A stretch of 64,000 nucleotides of DNA from Butyrivibrio sp. (lineage in GTDB: Bacteria; Bacillota; Clostridia; Lachnospirales; Lachnospiraceae). This document shows positions 20,001 to 26,690 of this stretch, piece after piece (the first letter of the stretch is position 1; each line of letters opens with the position of its first letter). Both the position numbers and the translations under genes were made by a program. The notes beneath the pieces were generated by a model. It was not told where the DNA came from. It searched no databases and was given only the letters and a program-made list of their open reading frames with translations. The stretch spans positions 1-64,000 of the forward strand of contig NZ_JAFRGN010000027.1 in the NCBI RefSeq assembly GCF_017433805.1, written 5' to 3'.

Positions 20001-21927
20001 TTATAAGAGAAATGACTTCAACTACTCAGGTAATCAGCAAGCAACCAGAACAGATGAAGGCACAACTTATATGGGAATTGATGAGACAAAGTTCACAAAC
20101 GTTAATAATAACTTTAAGAATGTAAAATTTAACGTAACTGATGGCTTCATAAAGATCGTTCCTAAGGGTAAGGTAGTAGTAACCATTACAGGTAAAAAAG
20201 CTACAGTAGATTACAATGGAACAGAGCAGAAGGTAGAAGGCTACACAGTAGCAATAAGCGATCCTCTTTACAAAGAGGCAGACTTTAGCTACACCGGAGA
20301 AGCTGTTGCTAAGGGAACAGATGCAGGCACATACGACACTGCTATCGACAAGACTAAGTTCACTAACAACAACAGTAACTTTAAGGACGTAACCTTCGAG
20401 GTAGTGCAGGGTGCTCTGACAATCAATCCTATAGCAATGAAGATTACCGTAACTGGTAATAATGACACACTTAAGTACACTGGAGCAGAGCAGAAGGCAC
20501 AAGGCTTTGTAGCAACATCAGACAGCACCTTCTTTGACCAGACTAAGGTTAAATACAGTGGAACTGCAGAAGCTAAGGGTACAGATGTTGGAACATATAA
20601 TATGGAACTGGATGTAACCAAGTTCTCATATAATGATCCTAACTTTACAGGTGTAACCTTCGCAATCGACGCCGATGGATTCCTTATCATCGATCCAGCT
20701 GATGTTACAGTAACTATTACTGGTAAAGAAGATACTCTTGAATACAACGGTAAAGAACAGGAGATCACAGGCTATACACCTTCAACAACAAGTGACATTT
20801 ACGACCTTAGTAACGTAACAATGACAGGCGAAGCAAAGGCAAAAGGTAAGCGCGTAGGCGATTACAACATGAACCTTACAGCGGAGCAGTTCACAAACAA
20901 TGATGATAACTTCAATGTAACCTTTGTTATAGAAGATGGTATTCTTCACATCATAGACAGAGCAGAGAAGTATATTATCACAGCAACAACAAACGACGTA
21001 GAAAGAGAGTATAGCGGCGAGGTTTACTCAGGCTTTGGATTTAGCGTAACGGGCGGCAAGAAGGTTAATCAGGAAGGCAATGCTATAGCTAACATAGTAA
21101 ACTTCATTAGCGGAATTCTCAGACCTATCAAGGCATCAGCAGACGATGGAACTACTACAGATCCTACAGTTATCGTCGATGGAGTTAAGTACACAGTAAC
21201 TGGACTCTATGTTGATGCATCAGGAAGAGACGTTGGAACATATCCTCTTACAATCAAAGGATCAATGGTTGTCCTTGATGAAGACGGACAGGATGTGACA
21301 GGTCAGTTTACACTCGAAGTAAATGAAGGAAATCTTGAGATTACTAAGAGACACATCACAGTAACATCAGGAAGCGCTACAAAACCTTATGATGGAAATC
21401 CTCTTACAAGCAGTGTAATTACAACTGATAAGTCATGGGGAACAGGAGATGCAGTTGGATTTAACATCACAGGTTCTCAGACTGAACAGGGTACAAGCAA
21501 GAACACATTTACATTAGTTCCTGCAGCTGGTACAGATCTTGAAAAGAACTACATAGTAGATACAGTATTTGGAGACCTTACAGTAACTGCAGCAGTTACA
21601 CCTCCAGGAACAGATCCAACACCAGGTGACGACCCAACACCTCCTACACCACCAACACCACCTACTCCTGCAACACCTACTACTCCTACAACAACTATTG
21701 TTGATGCAGCAACACCGCTGGCACCAACAGCACCTGTAGCACCAGTTCTTGATGCGGCGGTTCTTGGAGCAACAAGACAGCAGTCAGGCGCAGCAGTTCT
21801 CGGAGCAAGACGAGCAAAGACAGAGGATGCAACAAATACAATTCCTAGAGTATTTGCAATCATCGCAGCAGCTGCAATATTGGCAGCACTTCTCGCAAGC
21901 TTCAGAAGAAAGGAAGAGGAGCAGTAA
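14089..21927 (+). CDS. Giant repeat-rich surface protein (adhesin)
   Basis: A signal peptide (about residues 1-34) is followed by an acidic Pro/Glu/Ala-rich stalk (35-180). InlB-like (Listeria-Bacteroides type) repeats with the GWY/AKW pattern fill about 430-1220. Residues about 1223-2290 hold twelve tandem Ig-like repeats of about 85-90 residues, and two diverged repeats of MBG type follow. A Pro/Thr-rich linker, two VLGxxR motifs, one membrane helix (RVFAIIAAAAILAALLASF) and a charged tail RRKEEEQ close the protein. This is a wall- or membrane-anchored adhesin architecture, but no LPXTG motif is present; KTED before the helix may be a variant anchor or none. AGGAGGAAG precedes the ATG. It is followed by a terminator. 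The ligand is unknown. Confidence 0.9.
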   Translation: MLRKWNRFLAFLLAVALIATTFHSNLASIRVFAEGEDTVETPADPPAQTEEPAVEPESDPNPEPAGEPAEPETTYEEPAPADTPAPADDPNPGNEDTANVEPETPQTPPADTAVDEATAGITDPAELPEDGDGTAKENEAEDDDAATLASSIEEEIEDDAAALGSSEEEEKEEEKELEEKLVTVTYSAQLGGRVSKASETIDINDKNAKFEGSTASAVNQYYQFMAWVDKNGNTVSTEATFVPAEVEEDTSFTATFEKLSNMPAQDFSGSAGGMNVSVSADDGVFPEGTTMTVTAIGDDEAMAAATDALGDNVKSAKGVDITFRNAEGEEVEPANAKYVHVSISIADSLEGESFSVVHKDDNDNVSVVGSASESGAEFDANSFSVYIVAGEGQEDPEAVATRTYNFYASKSDSTPLNTQTVKEGETIYTPGIPSLTQDQEFFGWYREVGTNKIAIDFSQPATDVQPQEVFNCYADIETTYYVTMVGPDEEIVQVKKKTVKDGGDTNVTLTDVYVTPDSAEKVFKGWTTVKNKPTPDTRPIVTYVDAAVDKTVYAVIVSGHWIRFDENDGGSGGGASYTGPVAVMEGEYPIDSKPANPSRPGYEFGGWYKQANGQDGGVVESSVFNWNEYLNADVTLYAKWTAATTTNYTVVIWQQQIENASAYDYVESHTVTGTTNATITDNMLRTYTNNPATGFQYNSDKKRIVYGSDEKTTTVIRAKGDTVVNLYFDRKTFTLTFKNGNSTVKTITARYGENIESNFPIKVGNTTYDNSWEVTSNSQTYEKGLLIVVIDKMPAENITFKKHSNSNYTQIMNYYLEAVEGESYTHSYGGLHFNLYKTATAHYGAVTYDEDFILFEGFDRFGSNPSFNSSGRALVNQSGTINFYYKRVTKRIDFKDNYNGITSDVPGVDSSFSSIQYGKNLSSYKSLAPTLPDREGCEFKGWYEDLNGNAPFNWNSTMPNANKVLYAHYEKVQYHVHLNPNGGTLTDGQEEDFDLDYGEIISKSSLDKTTKTGYELVGWFDDSTGFAYGYGAVTSNVNLTAKWRSPGTVNVKYYAGDFGSNPPVDNYDYYKNSTVIVKGAPASIAEGYTFICWKVNGVGDPLYPNNSFDIDTTIISGNEVKLIAIYEKKGAGGTSTENTTVTYVPNGGTGEAKTFTYRKNEAFNALTLADSGFSRSGYTFLGWAKSADATTAWVTEGTLIAADNLPDPDHNILYAVWKQDIKVTVTITGNTDTVNYNGSEQSVTGYSVAIAYSANGSPIEGGGYSESDFTFSGEAVAKGTNKGTYQMGLAPSQFTNNNTNFAEVVFVVNDGWLKINAKTAAVTITGIKKSADYDGTEHTASGYTVSGDSIDESKIVYDGEAIAKQTNVGTKVMGLSAEKFSYSDPNITVTFTVASDGSMTIKPINVTVNIVGHHNSTAYDGQMHSVSGYEVEIQNSLYKEADFEFSGTAYAERKLQGTTNMGLAASQFTNKNSNFGIVTFNVTDGYQEITRKGSVVVTITGHHDTKVYDGQSHSVSGYDVEISSDLYKETDFSFSGGKVAERTDAGKTVMGLKPEQFTNTNDNFTDVTFNVVTDGYMEITPINVTVNIIGNKGEKPYNGSEQSVTGYTVGEISSSLYKKTDFTFSGDATAKGTNKGTYPMGLSATQFTNTNPNFGTVTFAIDDGSLVITAVTATAKIIGHNNTTDYDGQLHTVTGYDVELPAGSLLTTADIKINGSASASRTDAGTTNMGLTPEMFSVENANFSSVTFTVEDGYQTVNPIDVTVTIEGHKDSVTYDGNPHMVSGYDVKSISSSLYTTADFTFNGPDSITQTNAGTYPMGLAASQFTNTNSNFKTVTFSVTDGELKISPIDGVTVTIKGNTAKVDYKGTEQYVTGYSVAFSNSKYTEADFTVAVTAKASGTDAGTYAMGLAADKFTNTNSNFTNVTFDVTDGSLVIEPISVTVTVVGRNDTKTYDGNSHTVSGIDYEYSNTLYKRNDFNYSGNQQATRTDEGTTYMGIDETKFTNVNNNFKNVKFNVTDGFIKIVPKGKVVVTITGKKATVDYNGTEQKVEGYTVAISDPLYKEADFSYTGEAVAKGTDAGTYDTAIDKTKFTNNNSNFKDVTFEVVQGALTINPIAMKITVTGNNDTLKYTGAEQKAQGFVATSDSTFFDQTKVKYSGTAEAKGTDVGTYNMELDVTKFSYNDPNFTGVTFAIDADGFLIIDPADVTVTITGKEDTLEYNGKEQEITGYTPSTTSDIYDLSNVTMTGEAKAKGKRVGDYNMNLTAEQFTNNDDNFNVTFVIEDGILHIIDRAEKYIITATTNDVEREYSGEVYSGFGFSVTGGKKVNQEGNAIANIVNFISGILRPIKASADDGTTTDPTVIVDGVKYTVTGLYVDASGRDVGTYPLTIKGSMVVLDEDGQDVTGQFTLEVNEGNLEITKRHITVTSGSATKPYDGNPLTSSVITTDKSWGTGDAVGFNITGSQTEQGTSKNTFTLVPAAGTDLEKNYIVDTVFGDLTVTAAVTPPGTDPTPGDDPTPPTPPTPPTPATPTTPTTTIVDAATPLAPTAPVAPVLDAAVLGATRQQSGAAVLGARRAKTEDATNTIPRVFAIIAAAAILAALLASFRRKEEEQ
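17755..20963 (+). repeat. Twelve tandem Ig-like domain repeats inside the adhesin
   Basis: Each unit runs from VTVTITG-like, through Y[ND]G.[EH], to G..NMGL..[SD]QFTN and ends VTF.V.DG.L.I. Units fall into two types: YNG-EQ units with AKGT..GTY (for example 1, 5, 10, 12) and YDG-H units with RT.AGTT (for example 3, 4, 6, 9). The order of types is mixed and not strictly alternating, so the array probably grew by duplication of more than one ancestral unit. Confidence 0.85.
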
Positions 21928-21962
21928 AGATTTATATAAATAAAACTGAATAATTTCCACAC

Positions 21963-21991
21963 GGGGCAGGCCACATGGCCTGCCCCATTTT
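21963..21991 (+). terminator. Terminator after the adhesin gene
   Basis: GGGGCAGGCC (21963-21972) pairs perfectly with GGCCTGCCCC (21977-21986) around an ACAT loop and is followed by ATTTT. Confidence 0.9.
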
Positions 21992-22027
21992 CTGCTATAA
22001 TTATATCTGTGGAATGGAGGATACATT

Positions 22028-22327
22028 ATGGCAACAGGAAGTCAGACCAAAGAAAAAACGGGCAGCAGGATCAAAGAGCCCAGACAATACAACGTGATAA
22101 TGCTAAATGACGATTTCACTACAATGGACTTTGTAGTTAGCGTTCTTGTGGATATTTTTCATAAGGATCCCGTAAGCGCCGAGGCAATAATGCTGGGAGT
22201 TCATAAGAGCGGCCAGGCGGTTGTGGGTAAGTACCCTTATGACATTGCAGTTACAAGGGTCAATAATGCTCTTGCAAGGGCCAAAAAAGAGGGATTTCCC
22301 TTCAGGATGACAGTAGAGGAGGCTTAA
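22028..22327 (+). CDS. clpS: ClpS, N-degron adaptor for ClpA
   Basis: The protein binds N-terminal Leu, Phe, Tyr or Trp of substrates and hands them to ClpA. Family signatures are visible: YNVIMLNDDFTTMDFVV near residues 25-41 (the Asn-Asp pair contacts the substrate amino group), then HKSGQAVVG and a Lys/Phe-rich C-terminus. The 99-residue length is typical. It stops one base before clpA, so the two are translated together. The promoter probably lies in 21990-22020, where a TATAAT at 21995-22000 overlaps the end of the upstream terminator. Confidence 0.95.
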   Translation: MATGSQTKEKTGSRIKEPRQYNVIMLNDDFTTMDFVVSVLVDIFHKDPVSAEAIMLGVHKSGQAVVGKYPYDIAVTRVNNALARAKKEGFPFRMTVEEA

Positions 22328-22328
22328 T

Positions 22329-24554
22329 ATGGATCTTTCAAAAGAGGCATCTTTAGTATTTCAGAATGCCATAGCTTATGCCAATAAATACAAATATGAG
22401 TATGTGACTCCTGAGATGATCCTTCTCATGATCCTGGATGATGACGTGTTCGCTGAGGCTTTTGAGGAGTGTGGAGGAGATCTTACTATTTTGAGCAGTA
22501 ACCTTCAGAAATATGTTTCTGAGTACGTGGATAAGATAGATAATAAGGAGATTTTATTGTCTACAGGTACTAATTTTGTCCTGAATTTCGCGGGCCAGAG
22601 TGCATATAGCAGTGGAAGTGACATGATTCATGTCCGCCACCTTGTTCACGCCATCTGGAATCTCGAGAACAGCTATGCTGTTTACTACATGGAACAGCAG
22701 GATATCACAGAGGCGGATGTACTCCAGCAGATGGCCATAATCGAGGATGAAAATGCGGCAGAAGCTATTTCTGAGGACATAGATGGCAGTATTAAGACCA
22801 AAGAGGATAAAGCTGGCCTTAGCCTTTATGCTCCGTGCCTTAACGATGTATTAACAGATGTTAATCCCCTTATTGGCAGGGAAAAAGAGCTGGAGAGAAC
22901 TATTCAGATACTCTGTAGAAAAGATAAGAATAATCCGCTTCATATCGGCGAAACAGGCGTTGGTAAGACGGCTATAACCTACGGCCTTGTACAGCGCCTT
23001 AAAAGCGGCGATGTACCTGATGCTATAAAGGGCGCCAAGGTCTTTTCACTTGATCTTGGTGGAATGCTTGCTGGAACTCAGTACCGTGGCGATTTTGAAA
23101 AGAGATTTAAAAAGGTCTTAACAGAGATTGGCAAAGAGGAAAAGCCAATAATATACATAGATGAGATTCATAATCTGGCTGGCGCCGGGGCAGTAGGAGA
23201 AGGCTCTTTTGACGCTTCAAACATGCTTAAACCTTACCTTACAGACGGTCATATCAGATTTATTGGTGCTACAACCTTTGAAGAGTACAAGAAGTATTTT
23301 GAGAAGAATAAAGGCCTTGTAAGGCGTTTTCAGAACGTAGAGATAAAAGAACCTACCGAGGAAGAAACAGTCGAGATTTTAAACGGTTTAAAGGCCAAAT
23401 ACGAGAAGTATCACGGGGTTAAATATGCCAAGGGACTGATGGAATATGCAGCCCATATGAGCGCCAAATTTATTAACGAAAGATACCTTCCTGACAAAGC
23501 AATTGACCTTATCGATGAAGCTGGCTCCTATAGGAAACTCCATCCCCTTTCTCAAAAGACTCAGACAGTAGATAAATCAGTTATAAATGAGATTCTTACA
23601 GGCGTTTGCAGAGTTCCGATAGAGACAGTTGATACTGACGATGCAGCTGGACTGGAAACACTTGAAGAGCGCATTAAGACCAGAATATTTGGTCAGGACG
23701 AGGCTGTATCGCAGGTTGTAAATGCAGTTAAATTCTCTAAAGCGGGACTTATCGAGGATGGTAAGCCTCTTGCAAGCTTATTGTTTGTAGGCCCTACTGG
23801 TGTCGGCAAGACAGAGATAGCAAGGACTTTGGCAGATGAGCTTGGAGTTAAACTCATTAGATTTGACATGAGTGAGTATGGTGAAAAGCATGCTGTTGCC
23901 AAGCTGATCGGATCTCCAGCTGGATACGTCGGCTACGAAGAAGGGGGGATCCTCACAGAAGCCATCAGGAAGAACCCTTCATGTGTACTTCTTTTGGATG
24001 AGATAGAAAAAGCTCACGCTGACATTTATAACGTACTCCTTCAGGTAATGGATTATGCAACTCTTACTGATAATCAGGGCAGAAAAGCAGATTTCAGAAA
24101 CGTAGTAGTTATCATGACTTCTAACGCCGGCGCTAACAGACTTGGAAAGAGCGGAATAGGCTTTATCAGCGAGAGCATGGATGAGAGCGTACTTACAGAA
24201 GCTGTCAAGAACACTTTCCAGCCTGAATTCAGGAACAGACTTAACAAGATTGTTGTATTTAACAGCATGGACGATGACATGGCCTCTATGGTTGTTGATA
24301 AGAAGCTAAAAGAGCTTTCTGAACAGCTACAGGCCAAGAAGATCACACTTTCAGCTGATAAAAAGGCCAAAACTCTTCTTAAGACCAAAGGTGTCAGCCA
24401 GGAGTTTGGGGCAAGAGAAATCGATCGTGTCATTAGAAATGATGTTAAGCCATTATTTGTTGATGAGATTTTATTTGGCAAGCTTAAAAATGGTGGAAAG
24501 ATCAAGCTTACGACCAGAAATAAGGACTTTGTCATAGAAACCAGTAAGAAATAA
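22329..24554 (+). CDS. clpA: ClpA, AAA+ unfoldase of the Clp protease
   Basis: An N-terminal double Clp-N domain (about 1-145) is followed by two AAA+ modules. Walker A motifs are GETGVGKTA and VGPTGVGKT; Walker B segments are IIYIDEIHNL and LLLDEIEKA. Arg-finger regions are also present. The ClpP-docking loop IGF occurs in KSGIGFISES. Length (741) matches ClpA and there is no coiled-coil M-domain, which separates it from ClpC, the usual Firmicute homologue. It lies between clpS and aat, so it is the unfoldase of an N-degron pathway. clpP is not in the window. Confidence 0.94.
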   Translation: MDLSKEASLVFQNAIAYANKYKYEYVTPEMILLMILDDDVFAEAFEECGGDLTILSSNLQKYVSEYVDKIDNKEILLSTGTNFVLNFAGQSAYSSGSDMIHVRHLVHAIWNLENSYAVYYMEQQDITEADVLQQMAIIEDENAAEAISEDIDGSIKTKEDKAGLSLYAPCLNDVLTDVNPLIGREKELERTIQILCRKDKNNPLHIGETGVGKTAITYGLVQRLKSGDVPDAIKGAKVFSLDLGGMLAGTQYRGDFEKRFKKVLTEIGKEEKPIIYIDEIHNLAGAGAVGEGSFDASNMLKPYLTDGHIRFIGATTFEEYKKYFEKNKGLVRRFQNVEIKEPTEEETVEILNGLKAKYEKYHGVKYAKGLMEYAAHMSAKFINERYLPDKAIDLIDEAGSYRKLHPLSQKTQTVDKSVINEILTGVCRVPIETVDTDDAAGLETLEERIKTRIFGQDEAVSQVVNAVKFSKAGLIEDGKPLASLLFVGPTGVGKTEIARTLADELGVKLIRFDMSEYGEKHAVAKLIGSPAGYVGYEEGGILTEAIRKNPSCVLLLDEIEKAHADIYNVLLQVMDYATLTDNQGRKADFRNVVVIMTSNAGANRLGKSGIGFISESMDESVLTEAVKNTFQPEFRNRLNKIVVFNSMDDDMASMVVDKKLKELSEQLQAKKITLSADKKAKTLLKTKGVSQEFGAREIDRVIRNDVKPLFVDEILFGKLKNGGKIKLTTRNKDFVIETSKK

Positions 24555-24568
24555 TACGAGATAAAAAT

Positions 24569-25216
24569 ATGCCTGTATTTGCCCTTAATGAAAACGAAAT
24601 ATCTTTTCCACTTCCGCAGCTTGCTGAGGATGACGGACTTCTGGCTGTAGGAGGAGATTTATCCAGAGAAAGGCTTGTTCTGGCTTACTCCAACGGTATA
24701 TTTCCCTGGTATAACGAAGGCCAGCCAATAATGTGGTGGTGCCCCAAGGAGCGCTATATCATACGACCAGGCAATGTTCATATATCACATTCCATGAAAA
24801 AATTCATGAGAAAGCATGATATTCGGGTTGAGGTTAACAGGGATTTTTCTGATACCATGCACAGATGCAGGATAAAGCGTGAGTTTGCGGAAGGCACCTG
24901 GATCACAACAGATATGGAGAAGGCCTACGCTGATCTTGCAGCTAAAAATCTGGCTCTAAGCGTTGATGCTTTTATCGATGGGGAGCTTGCAGGCGGTTTA
25001 TATGGCGTGAGCCTTGGAAGATGTTTTTTTGGTGAGAGCATGTTTTCAGATATGGAAAATGGCTCCAAGCTGGCGCTCATAGGACTTTCGCAGATACTTG
25101 CTGAAAATGGCTATGTCTTTATAGACTGCCAGTTTCATACAGATCATCTGGAAAGTATGGGCGGAGAGCGGATAACTTATCAGGAATATAAGGAATTACT
25201 GGATAAGGGATTATGA
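24569..25216 (+). CDS. aat: Leucyl/phenylalanyl-tRNA--protein transferase
   Basis: Transfers Leu or Phe from charged tRNA to proteins with N-terminal Lys or Arg, creating a ClpS-recognised degron. The family motifs are all visible: FPLPQLAEDDGLLAVGG near residue 13, the SNGIFPWY and MWWCPKER segments, EGTWIT, GGLYGVSLGRCFFGESMFS, and FIDCQFHTDHLESMG. The 215-residue length is typical. It starts 14 bp after clpA with a weak purine-rich site and completes the clpS-clpA-aat operon. Confidence 0.96.
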   Translation: MPVFALNENEISFPLPQLAEDDGLLAVGGDLSRERLVLAYSNGIFPWYNEGQPIMWWCPKERYIIRPGNVHISHSMKKFMRKHDIRVEVNRDFSDTMHRCRIKREFAEGTWITTDMEKAYADLAAKNLALSVDAFIDGELAGGLYGVSLGRCFFGESMFSDMENGSKLALIGLSQILAENGYVFIDCQFHTDHLESMGGERITYQEYKELLDKGL

Positions 25217-25264
25217 ATTAATTCAAAAACGCTTGGTTGCTAATATTTGCGATATGAGTTATCA

Positions 25265-25290
25265 TAATATTGAGAAAATATAGCCGATAT
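25265..25290 (+). promoter_or_regulatory. Sigma-28 (FliA/SigD)-type promoter match
   Basis: TAAT at 25265-25268, a 14-bp spacer and GCCGATAT at 25283-25290 match the motility sigma consensus TAAA-N14-16-GCCGATAT, with a perfect -10 element. It lies 46 bp before the start codon of the 100-residue gene. Confidence 0.6.
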
Positions 25291-25336
25291 ATAAATATAT
25301 ACATGACTATGATAAAGAGAAAGCGAGGTATTCTCT

Positions 25337-25639
25337 ATGTATATAGCAATGCAGACAGCTGATAGTAACGGAACACTCAATACTGAGATCAGTACATTTT
25401 ATGGTATCAGGTATGATACAAGATATCGAGCAGCTATTCTTTCCACAGAGCATCTCAACCATGACTACGTAATTCCAATGGATCCTAATGACTATGAGGC
25501 AGCTGTCAAACAGATACTTGCTGCAATGGCTGCTAATGCCCAGATGATCAATCTTGGTGATAGCATAGTAAGCCGTGGCAGAAAGGGTGAAGCAAGACAG
25601 GTTAAACCTCAGAAACTGACTATCAAGACTACAATATAA
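25337..25639 (+). CDS. Unknown 100-residue protein behind a sigma-28-type promoter
   Basis: This is a small soluble protein with no signal peptide or membrane helix. It has a mixed alpha/beta pattern with a helix near residues 53-70 (EAAVKQILAAMAANAQM) and a basic C-terminal tail (SRGRKGEARQ). I do not recognise a family. GAAAGCGAGG precedes the ATG, and a strong hairpin follows the stop. The promoter match suggests expression with flagellar or chemotaxis genes; the neighbouring FliM-motif gene supports that. The motility link is inference. Confidence 0.6.
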   Translation: MYIAMQTADSNGTLNTEISTFYGIRYDTRYRAAILSTEHLNHDYVIPMDPNDYEAAVKQILAAMAANAQMINLGDSIVSRGRKGEARQVKPQKLTIKTTI

Positions 25640-25658
25640 TATAAGATAAGGCAAAAAG

Positions 25659-25692
25659 AAATCCGCTACATTTTGTTTGTAGCGGATTTTTT
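25659..25692. terminator. Bidirectional terminator
   Basis: AAATCCGCTACA (25659-25670) pairs perfectly with TGTAGCGGATTT (25678-25689) and carries a T run to the right and an A run to the left. It serves both the 100-residue gene and the convergent PH-domain gene. Confidence 0.88.
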
Positions 25693-25718
25693 ATGATCAT
25701 GTAATTTGAACCTTAGTT

Positions 25719-26156
25719 TCAGGTCATATCATCAATATCTGTGTTATCGTCAGCATCAAAGCCGATATTCTGCATATTAACGGTTCTGCGGCGGATTCGG
25801 GCAGCTTCTGATGCCTGGAAGAGGAAATCCTTGATCTCTCTGCCGTGTTTGATGTTCTTGAGGACAATTGTCTTGTCAGTTACATCTGATGTGAAAAGAG
25901 TGATGGTGCTAAGACCAGCCATTCTCTGCCAGAGAGTACTTGTAATCTCAACGTCAGTGATCTTGTACATGTAGCAGTCATCCTCTGTCACTGTGAAAAA
26001 GCCTTTGATGATAGTCAGAATGTTCTCCCTGATCTCATATTTGGTAAAAGTCCAAGGAAGACCAAGGAAAAGAAGTCTTTTTCTCTCGTTATAGCAAAGC
26101 TGTCCTTTTGCTTCTGTTGAATGAGCATACTGCTCAGGATTAACTATTTTTGTCAT
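25719..26156 (-). CDS. Bacterial PH-domain protein
   Basis: Residues about 25-110 resemble bacterial PH (bPH2-type) domains: a strand-rich segment LGLPWTFTKYEIRENILTI, then ITDVEITSTLWQRMAGL, TITLFTSD, and a final helix REIKDFLFQA. There are no hydrophobic helices, so it is probably a soluble or peripheral version. The C-terminus is acidic (DADDNTDIDDMT). GGAGGG lies upstream on the minus strand. It is a single-gene unit convergent with the 100-residue gene. Function is unknown; such domains bind proteins or membranes. Confidence 0.7.
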   Translation of the reverse strand: MTKIVNPEQYAHSTEAKGQLCYNERKRLLFLGLPWTFTKYEIRENILTIIKGFFTVTEDDCYMYKITDVEITSTLWQRMAGLSTITLFTSDVTDKTIVLKNIKHGREIKDFLFQASEAARIRRRTVNMQNIGFDADDNTDIDDMT

Positions 26157-26338
26157 TTCCCCTCCTGAAATAATGTATTAAGTTTATGAAATTTGAATAA
26201 ACATGAATAACTGTTGTTACCCTTATATAATAGCATATACCTGTGTTTGGGGAAATATTAAGCAAAAAAAGAACATTGTTTACGATTTGACGTGTAGCAA
26301 ATACCTAGATAAAATAAGACAAAGACATTGATAATACT

Positions 26339-26365
26339 TAAGTTTTGACCTATTTTCTTCGATAT
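26339..26365 (+). promoter_or_regulatory. Sigma-28-type promoter match before the FliM-motif gene
   Basis: TAAG at 26339-26342, a 15-bp spacer and TTCGATAT at 26358-26365 resemble TAAA-N15-GCCGATAT, with three mismatches overall. No sigma-A pair of proper spacing competes here. It lies 24 bp before the start codon, so the leader is short. Confidence 0.45.
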
Positions 26366-26389
26366 ATTTTGTAGAGGAAGGTATAAAGT

Positions 26390-26599
26390 ATGGATGCTAA
26401 TGGACTTAATGCTGAGCAGCAGGCATTACTTGCCAGCATAATGGGTAAATCTTCACAGGCAGGCGGAGGCGGTGGATTTTCTCCATCACAGGTTCAGCCT
26501 GCAGCTACAGGCGCGCCAGCGGCAGCAGCTCCGGCAGATTCCGGTAAGATGCTCTCACAGGCTGAGATTGACGCGCTCATTGCTTCTATGGGCAACTAA
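26390..26599 (+). CDS. Small protein with C-terminal FliM/FliN-like CheY-binding motif
   Basis: This 69-residue protein has three parts: an N-terminal amphipathic helix (LNAEQQALLASIMGK), a flexible Gly/Pro/Ala-rich linker (about 21-52), and a C-terminal LSQAEIDALIASM (55-67). The last part is almost identical to the peptide at the N-terminus of FliM and FliY that binds phosphorylated CheY (consensus LSQ.EIDALL). Here it stands alone without the flagellar switch domain. GAGGAAGG precedes the ATG, and the stop codon lies in a terminator stem. The motility link rests on the motif, the sigma-28-type promoter and a cheY gene 17 kb away; binding is inferred. Confidence 0.7.
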   Translation: MDANGLNAEQQALLASIMGKSSQAGGGGGFSPSQVQPAATGAPAAAAPADSGKMLSQAEIDALIASMGN

Positions 26600-26636
26600 A
26601 TGGACCATGGGGACGGGGTTCCTGGTCCATTTTTTT
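26598..26636 (+). terminator. Terminator overlapping the stop codon of the FliM-motif gene
   Basis: AAATGGACCA (26598-26607) pairs with TGGTCCATTT (26623-26632), followed by a T run. Confidence 0.85.
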
Positions 26637-26661
26637 ATTTTGTGAAATATTTATGACGTTA

Positions 26662-26690
26662 TTGACAATATGTAGTTAGCTACGTATCAT
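26662..26690 (+). promoter_or_regulatory. Sigma-A promoter of the marR-ABC operon
   Basis: TTGACA at 26662-26667, a 17-bp spacer and TATCAT at 26685-26690 form a near-consensus promoter. It overlaps the first MarR operator. Confidence 0.75.

Noticed and set aside
21800-21927. LPXTG sortase signal
   Set aside because: There is no LPxTG-like pentapeptide before the terminal helix, only a KTED-type sequence; a sortase signal is left open as a question.
14306-21974. Long antisense frames through the adhesin repeats
   Set aside because: They are shadows of the biased codon usage of the repeat region, lack ribosome sites and have low-complexity composition.
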